Under the pieces are notes generated by a model. The model was given only the letters and a program-made list of their open reading frames with translations. It did not search any database and was not told where the DNA came from. A program made the position numbers and the translations under genes. A DNA stretch of 64,000 nt, from positions 252,729-316,728 of the forward strand of contig KB906767.1 in the NCBI GenBank assembly GCA_000381625.1, written 5' to 3'. Position 1 is the first letter of the stretch. Each line of letters begins with the position of its first letter. The stretch is from Bryobacterales bacterium KBS 96. GTDB taxonomy: Bacteria; Acidobacteriota; Terriglobia; Bryobacterales; Bryobacteraceae. This document shows positions 60,501-64,000 of this stretch, one piece after another.

Positions 60501-61045
60501 ACGACCTGACGCATAATTTCGTTGCCAGTTATAATTGGGCCGTTCCGTTTGACCGGGCCTTTAGTGCGCTTCCCAGACGTTTAACGCAAGGCTGGCAGTT
60601 CATCGGAATCAGCCGTTTCTCAACTGGATTTCCCATCAGCATGCGCCAGAGTTCGGGCGATCTTTCGCTCATTGGCGAGAGTTCGACCGACACACCGGAC
60701 CGGGTCGGTCCCGTCCAGATACAGGATCCGCGTAATCCAGGGCCGAACGGCGCCAATACTTATTTTCTGCCGGATGCTTTTGCGTCGCAGCAATACGGCC
60801 GGTTTGGGACGTCGAGCCGGCGATTTTTCCATGGGCCGGGCATTCTTAACACGGACTTTGCGCTGCTGAAAGACACGCGCATCACCGAATCGATGGCGCT
60901 GGAGTTCCGCGCGGAATTCTTCAATCTTTTCAATCACACGCAGTTCAACAATCCGAGCGGTAATTTCAGCAGCGGCAATTTCGGCGTAGTGACGAGCGCG
61001 CGCGATCCGCGCATCGGGCAGTTCAGCATGAAGTTCTTGTGGTAA
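57569..61045 (+). CDS. TonB-dependent receptor, Oar-like with N-terminal carboxypeptidase-regulatory domain
   Basis: About 1158 residues. Signal peptide ILTIKGLLAAAVLTVCASANLWA is followed by a carboxypeptidase-regulatory-like domain (GNILGSVRDSSNAIVVGAQVVATNV, residues about 25-110), a plug with QETANAFLVNGGDVSEGRNNGAGLIPN-type spacing, and a large 22-strand beta barrel ending HTQFNNPSGNFSSGNFG and SMKFLW. These outer-membrane receptors, abundant in acidobacteria, import oligosaccharides or metal chelates. I prefer the TTG at 57569, because GGAGG lies eight bases upstream; the longer frame from 57497 is unsupported. It is followed by an inverted copy of the palindromic repeat. Confidence 0.9.
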   Translation: MTIKGLLAAAVLTVCASANLWADVTGNILGSVRDSSNAIVVGAQVVATNVDTNFTKQVVSNTDGEYRLLALPPGHYNITATAQGFQQFVESGIEVKVNDRLHLDVTLQVGTVREAVRVEANPVQVETESTQLGQVIDTKQILSMPLNGRSFIDLLGLQAGVAPTTSGSMQQDRPVSGILSAGNLSVNGQRETANAFLVNGGDVSEGRNNGAGLIPNLDSIQEFRLITNSFDAEYGKFSGSVMNAITKSGTNSFHGDVFEFLRNDKFDARGFFDPTKAELRRNQFGYAVGGPFWKNKLFWFTDYQGTRQVQGASTGLVSVPSADERSGIFDPSAFTDADGNIQTVKGGYWAQTLSQRLGYPVQDGEAYSTPGCASTAGCVFPGGVIPQRAFARPVAGILPYIPLPNQASGTFADSSQKNRVVDDKMGQRVDFINEMTGNWSFYYHFDDSTVDNSLPAASVPGFPSTTPTRAQVAVMSNTKTFGGTQVNEFRLSFFRTSTVTDEPKGSFAKLADLGFVTGPGTLGIIPSGPANFPETLPPIYFNDFSIGVPTLTTFQPNNTWMVQDGFSKIMGSHSVKFGGEFRYLQINERNTCAPNGDFTFDGSETGIDFADFLVGAPVNYNQCSQQFLDSRTRYGGLYIQDSYKAKPNFTINAGLRWEVSMPWYDTQGKIETIVPGLQSTQFPTAPTGWVVPGDPGIPSTLAPTRYNNFGPRIGIAYSPNFSDGFLGKLTGGPGKTSIRAAFGIFYTSIEDLNLFYEVGDAPFGLYWVSPEPVSFDQPFQTRSTGESQGQRFPFTLPTPGSPANKTLDYSVYLPLSASPGYSIHNRLPYAEDYNFTIQRELSKSTVLTIAFVGTQGHRLIAQYAANPGNPALCQQLNALGATPTCGPNGEQTTYTLPDGSQVFGTRDSLGPAFGSGNTFTANIANSNYNSLQISAERKASDVTFLLAYTWSKAIDNSSGFNDWVNFTNYRLSRSLSSYDLTHNFVASYNWAVPFDRAFSALPRRLTQGWQFIGISRFSTGFPISMRQSSGDLSLIGESSTDTPDRVGPVQIQDPRNPGPNGANTYFLPDAFASQQYGRFGTSSRRFFHGPGILNTDFALLKDTRITESMALEFRAEFFNLFNHTQFNNPSGNFSSGNFGVVTSARDPRIGQFSMKFLW

Positions 61046-61058
61046 CGCAGTTTACAAA

Positions 61059-61127
61059 CGGAGCGCCGCACATAAGCGCGCTGGTTGTGCGGTTGTCCAG
61101 CCCGCTCGCTGACGCGAGGCGGCTCTG
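61059..61127 (-). repeat. Dispersed single copy of the nested-palindrome repeat, reversed
   Basis: This interval reads, in reverse, like one unit of the 92-bp array. It shares GTTGTGCGGTTGTCC exactly with the reverse complement of array units, and GCTGACGC with GGCGGCTC. The outer stem is GAGCGCC/GGCGGCTC with one bulge. It sits 13 bases after the TonB receptor stop. Confidence 0.8.
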
Positions 61128-61151
61128 TTTGAAGTCGGCATACAATCAGCT

Positions 61152-62876
61152 ATGCGCCATCTGTTGTGCCTGGCAGTGTTAACGGCCATGCTGGCGCCGG
61201 CTGTCGCAGGAGCCCAAAGCGCCGCCGATTACCGCGGGCAAGCTGTCGCGTATTCGCAGCGAAAGCAGTGGGATAAAGCGATTGAGCTGTACCGCCGGGC
61301 GCTTGCCGTCGAACCCGAAGATGCGGCCACGCATTACAACCTGGCCCTCGCTTTGAAGTACAAGGGAGACTCGGCGGCGGCGGTTGAAGAATTCGAGCGC
61401 GCCGTGAAGCTGAAGCCGGAGTGGTCCGCCGCGCACTTCGGACTGGGCGCTGCTTACCATGACCGCGGCGATGCACCAGCCGCGAAACTGGAACTACGCA
61501 GAGCGATTGAACTTGATCCCGCCAACGCGGCTGCGCGGCTCTACTTTGCCGGCATCCTGATGAGCTCGAATCAGACGGCGGAAGCGATCGGGCAGCTCGA
61601 AAAAGTACGCAAACTGCGTCCGAACGATCCGGCGCCATCGGAGCAGCTTGGCCTCGCCTATCTCGAAAATGGAGTTCCCGCGAAAGCGATTCCCGAGTTC
61701 CGGCGTTACCTCGCCGCCTATCCCACGGCTGTTGCAACTCATTATCATCTCGGCATCGCGCTTGGGCAAGACGGCAAGCTATCGGAGGCGCTCGCCGAGT
61801 TCCGCAGGGCCACGGCGCTGAACCCGAGCTTTGGCCCGGCGCATGAAAGTATTGGCGTCGCGTTGCGGCGGCAGGGCGACAATGCTGGAGCGCTCGCCGA
61901 ATTCCGAGATGCCGCCCGCCTGATGCCGGACAATCCGATTGCGCTCTGCGATCTCGGAGTGGCGCTCAAAGGATCAGGCGACATGCCGAACGCCATCGCC
62001 AGCTTGAGACGGGCGCTGGAGTTGAAGCCCGATTTCGAACGGGCTAAGTACACGCTGGGCATCGCGCTTCGAACGCAGGGGCAAACCGCGGAAGCGGCGG
62101 CCGAAATGCGCGATATTCGCCAACTGCATCAATCGCGGCTGCAACTCGCGCAAAGCAAAAAACTGATTCTCGATGGCATCGATTTGTTGAAAAGCGGGGA
62201 ATGGCAAAAGGCCGCACAAACATTCCAGCAATCGGCGCAGTTGAGTCCGGCCTTACCCATGAGCTATTACTATCTCGGCGTGGCGCGGGAAAAGCTAGGC
62301 GTTCGGGATCAGGCGCTGGCGGCATACCAGAAGGCGCTGGAACTGAAACCCGATTATGCGGAAGCGCACATGCATCTCGGAGTGCTCTATGCGCGGGACC
62401 AGGACGCAGGGAATGCGCTCGATCAATTCCATCAGGCCGTTCTGAGCGACCCCGACCTCGCGGAAGCCCATTACAATCTGGGCATGATGCTCGCCAATAC
62501 CGGCAAGGCCGTGCAAGCGGGTCGCGAACTCACGGAGGCATTGCTGCTGCGGCCGGACTACACCGAGGCCCGGATGCTGCTGGGCAATCTTCTGGCGGGA
62601 GAGAATCAGATCGACCGCGCGGCGAGTCTGTATCGGGAAGTCATCCGGCGCACGCCGCAGTTCGCGGAGGCATACAACAATCTGGGCTTACTCTGGCTTC
62701 AGGCCGGCAAAATCGCCGATGCGAAATCGAAATTTCAAGAGGCGATTCGCCGCAAGCCGGACTACGCCGCTGCGCACTACAACTTAGGGCTGGCGTTAGA
62801 GAAGGCGGGCGAACCACAAGCGGCGCACACCGAGTTCCAGACTGCCCGCCGGCTCGACCCGCGGATTCCCCGTTAG
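61152..62876 (+). CDS. Exported tetratricopeptide-repeat protein
   Basis: A 574-residue protein with signal peptide MRHLLCLAVLTAMLAPAVAGA, then about 14 TPR units. Each has the usual pattern, for example WDKAIELYRRALAVEPEDAATHYNLA and EAHYNLGMMLANTGKAVQAGRELTEAL, at spacing of about 34 residues. A short non-repeat segment near residue 310 (REIRQLHQSRLQLAQ-type) divides two TPR blocks. It probably scaffolds protein assemblies in the periplasm; no enzymatic domain is present. The next gene is convergent. Confidence 0.88.
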   Translation: MRHLLCLAVLTAMLAPAVAGAQSAADYRGQAVAYSQRKQWDKAIELYRRALAVEPEDAATHYNLALALKYKGDSAAAVEEFERAVKLKPEWSAAHFGLGAAYHDRGDAPAAKLELRRAIELDPANAAARLYFAGILMSSNQTAEAIGQLEKVRKLRPNDPAPSEQLGLAYLENGVPAKAIPEFRRYLAAYPTAVATHYHLGIALGQDGKLSEALAEFRRATALNPSFGPAHESIGVALRRQGDNAGALAEFRDAARLMPDNPIALCDLGVALKGSGDMPNAIASLRRALELKPDFERAKYTLGIALRTQGQTAEAAAEMRDIRQLHQSRLQLAQSKKLILDGIDLLKSGEWQKAAQTFQQSAQLSPALPMSYYYLGVAREKLGVRDQALAAYQKALELKPDYAEAHMHLGVLYARDQDAGNALDQFHQAVLSDPDLAEAHYNLGMMLANTGKAVQAGRELTEALLLRPDYTEARMLLGNLLAGENQIDRAASLYREVIRRTPQFAEAYNNLGLLWLQAGKIADAKSKFQEAIRRKPDYAAAHYNLGLALEKAGEPQAAHTEFQTARRLDPRIPR

Positions 62877-62984
62877 TTGACCCGCGAGCCGCTGCAAGGC
62901 GGCAAGATACAGGCCGCTTACGTTTCCGGTTCAGATCGCGAAAATTTCAGAATCACGCTAGGGACGAGCATCACTGCTCATGTG

Positions 62985-63338
62985 TCACACCGGTTCGGCG
63001 AATACGTAAAAGTCAAACACGGGCGTTTTATCGCCGCGGCCCCACCGGACCGCTTTCCATTGCGCGCGCACATATTCGACTTCGATATGTTGAGACAGAT
63101 CTACCAGAACCGAAGAGACGCCGGCATAAAACTTCTCTGGAAACACGGCCAGGCGTTCGGTCCAATCGGTTCCGTTGCGGGACCCCTGGATGAAGACGTG
63201 CAACAGTTCCTGCTCTACAGTTTTCACGATGCCGAGCGTGATCAACAGCGCTGGCGGCCGGTTGGGCGCGAGGGGCAGACCAGGTCCATCGCCATTCGCG
63301 TGAACGGTCGTTTGTGGGACCAGGAACGACGGCTCCAT
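62985..63338 (-). CDS. Protein of unknown function coupled to the aminotransferase gene
   Basis: A 117-residue soluble protein that starts at an ATG overlapping the aminotransferase stop by one base, so it is likely co-translated. LLHVFIQGSRNGTDWTERLAVFPEKF and SVLVDLSQHIEVEYVRAQWKAVRWGRG look like beta-sandwich strands, perhaps discoidin-like, but no domain can be assigned. Its coding pattern is good and the overlapping start is convincing. The opposite strand has long open frames that I regard as chance. Confidence 0.6.
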   Translation of the reverse strand: MEPSFLVPQTTVHANGDGPGLPLAPNRPPALLITLGIVKTVEQELLHVFIQGSRNGTDWTERLAVFPEKFYAGVSSVLVDLSQHIEVEYVRAQWKAVRWGRGDKTPVFDFYVFAEPV

Positions 63339-64000
63339 CAGTGTGATAACCTCGCCAGGCGCTCTGCCGCGGCTTCCAGCGTTTCGGGCTTCTTCGCAAA
63401 GCAAAATCGAACCCAATCCTTGCCGAGACCAGGATCCGAGAAGAAACTGGAGCCGGGGACAGCGGCAACGCCGATCTCTTCGACAAGATAGCGGCAGAAA
63501 TCGACATCGTTGCCGGCGTTCAATCCTGCAATGTTCGCCATCACGTAATAGGCCCCTTGCGGAACCGAACAGATGAATCCTTGCCGTCCCAGAATATCGA
63601 GCAGCAGGTTGCGTTTCCGTTCGTAAGCGGCAGCTACATTCAAGAAATACGAATCCGGGAGAGCGAGCGCGTGAATTCCGGCTTGCTGAAGAGGCGCCGC
63701 CGCGCCTACGGTCAGAAAATCGTGGACTTTACGAATAGACGATGTGAGATCGGGCGGCGCGATCACCCAACCGACGCGCCATCCGGTCACCGAGAACGTC
63801 TTGCTCAAGCTGTTGACCAAAACCGAACGCTCACGCATCCCCGGCAACGTCATAATCGGGACGTGACGGGTTCCGTCGAACACGATATGTTCATAGATCT
63901 CGTCGGTAATGGCAAGGGCATCGAATTCGTGGCAGAGGCCGGCGATGACCTGTAACTCCTCAACCGAAAAGACGCGGCCGGTCGGATTGTTCGGGCTATT
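63338..64000 (-). CDS. Class I/II aminotransferase, partial (5' end beyond window)
   Basis: The last 220 residues of a fold-type I PLP aminotransferase. The frame stays open to the window end and reads SPNNPTGRVFSVEELQ, DALAITDEIYEHIVFDG, SLSKTFSVTGWRVGWVIAPP (PLP lysine) and GSSFFSDPGLGKDWVRFCFAK, with the final Arg that binds the substrate carboxylate. The segment resembles aspartate/methionine-type aminotransferases such as YbdL-like kynurenine/methionine enzymes. The first half, including its start, is outside the window. It is followed by an overlapping unknown gene. Confidence 0.9.
   Translation of the reverse strand, partial: NSPNNPTGRVFSVEELQVIAGLCHEFDALAITDEIYEHIVFDGTRHVPIMTLPGMRERSVLVNSLSKTFSVTGWRVGWVIAPPDLTSSIRKVHDFLTVGAAAPLQQAGIHALALPDSYFLNVAAAYERKRNLLLDILGRQGFICSVPQGAYYVMANIAGLNAGNDVDFCRYLVEEIGVAAVPGSSFFSDPGLGKDWVRFCFAKKPETLEAAAERLARLSH

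Noticed and set aside
62201-63193. Plus-strand frame of 330 codons overlapping the TPR gene
   Set aside because: It reads the TPR gene in a wrong frame (Arg/Gly/Ser-rich) and then crosses into the unknown minus-strand gene; no motifs.

Overview
The window looks like a chromosomal stretch of an acidobacterium of the Solibacter/Bryobacter type. The taxonomic signal comes from gene families typical of that group: a PadR regulator paired with a two-module orphan permease without ATPase (the 'ADOP' family), an exported acidobacterial VWFA-related protein, an Oar-like TonB-dependent receptor with an N-terminal carboxypeptidase-regulatory domain, many exported proteins of unknown function, and moderately high G+C. 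I found no rRNA, tRNA, prophage or CRISPR array.

Layout. 1-5.2 kb: end of a DinB-like gene, an ArsR/SRPBCC pair, a reductase-like protein, an exported alpha-galactosidase and a c-type cytochrome. 5.2-8.7 kb: an orphan ParD-like antitoxin between imperfect direct repeats, decayed sequence, and a CopB-type metal ATPase. 8.7-15.5 kb: DinB protein, superoxide dismutase, NagA, a structured intergenic element, IlvE, an M48 protease, a FucP-type sugar transporter and a DUF1328 protein. 15.5-20 kb: rpsA-ihfB-HIT operon, PAP2 phosphatase, an unknown protein. 20-28.2 kb: PadR/ADOP locus, an unknown exported protein, a frameshifted BlaI gene, a permease fused to a SpoIIE-type phosphatase by apparent deletion, then a 92-bp tandem array of nested palindromes. 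28.2-32.4 kb: exported sugar-isomerase-like protein, then a probable selenoprotein of the AhpD/carboxymuconolactone decarboxylase family (in-frame UGA in a CxxU motif with a hairpin behind it), an Hsp70-like protein and a cyclase. 32.4-38.9 kb: poorly conserved genes, gene fragments and hairpin repeats. 39-45.8 kb: formaldehyde dehydrogenase-like enzyme with a GlcG-like protein, esterase, YfiT-like enzyme, cold-shock protein, VWFA protein and a Crp/Fnr regulator. 45.9-51.6 kb: a tight minus-strand operon trpC-trpF-trpB-trpA-chorismate mutase-DAHP synthase-tyrA. 51.6-64 kb: MtgA, exported proteins, an Smr protein, a SelA-fold PLP enzyme, a bicupin, the TonB receptor, a TPR protein and a partial aminotransferase.

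How the genes fit together. The clearest metabolic unit is the aromatic amino-acid operon, which carries chorismate-forming entry, Trp and Tyr branch enzymes but lacks trpE/G/D. NagA and the FucP-type carrier suggest amino-sugar use, though two unrelated genes lie between them. The alpha-galactosidase and the TonB receptor fit a polymer-degrading soil lifestyle. The most notable observation is the predicted selenoprotein; if real, the genome must encode selABCD elsewhere, because none of these genes is in this window.
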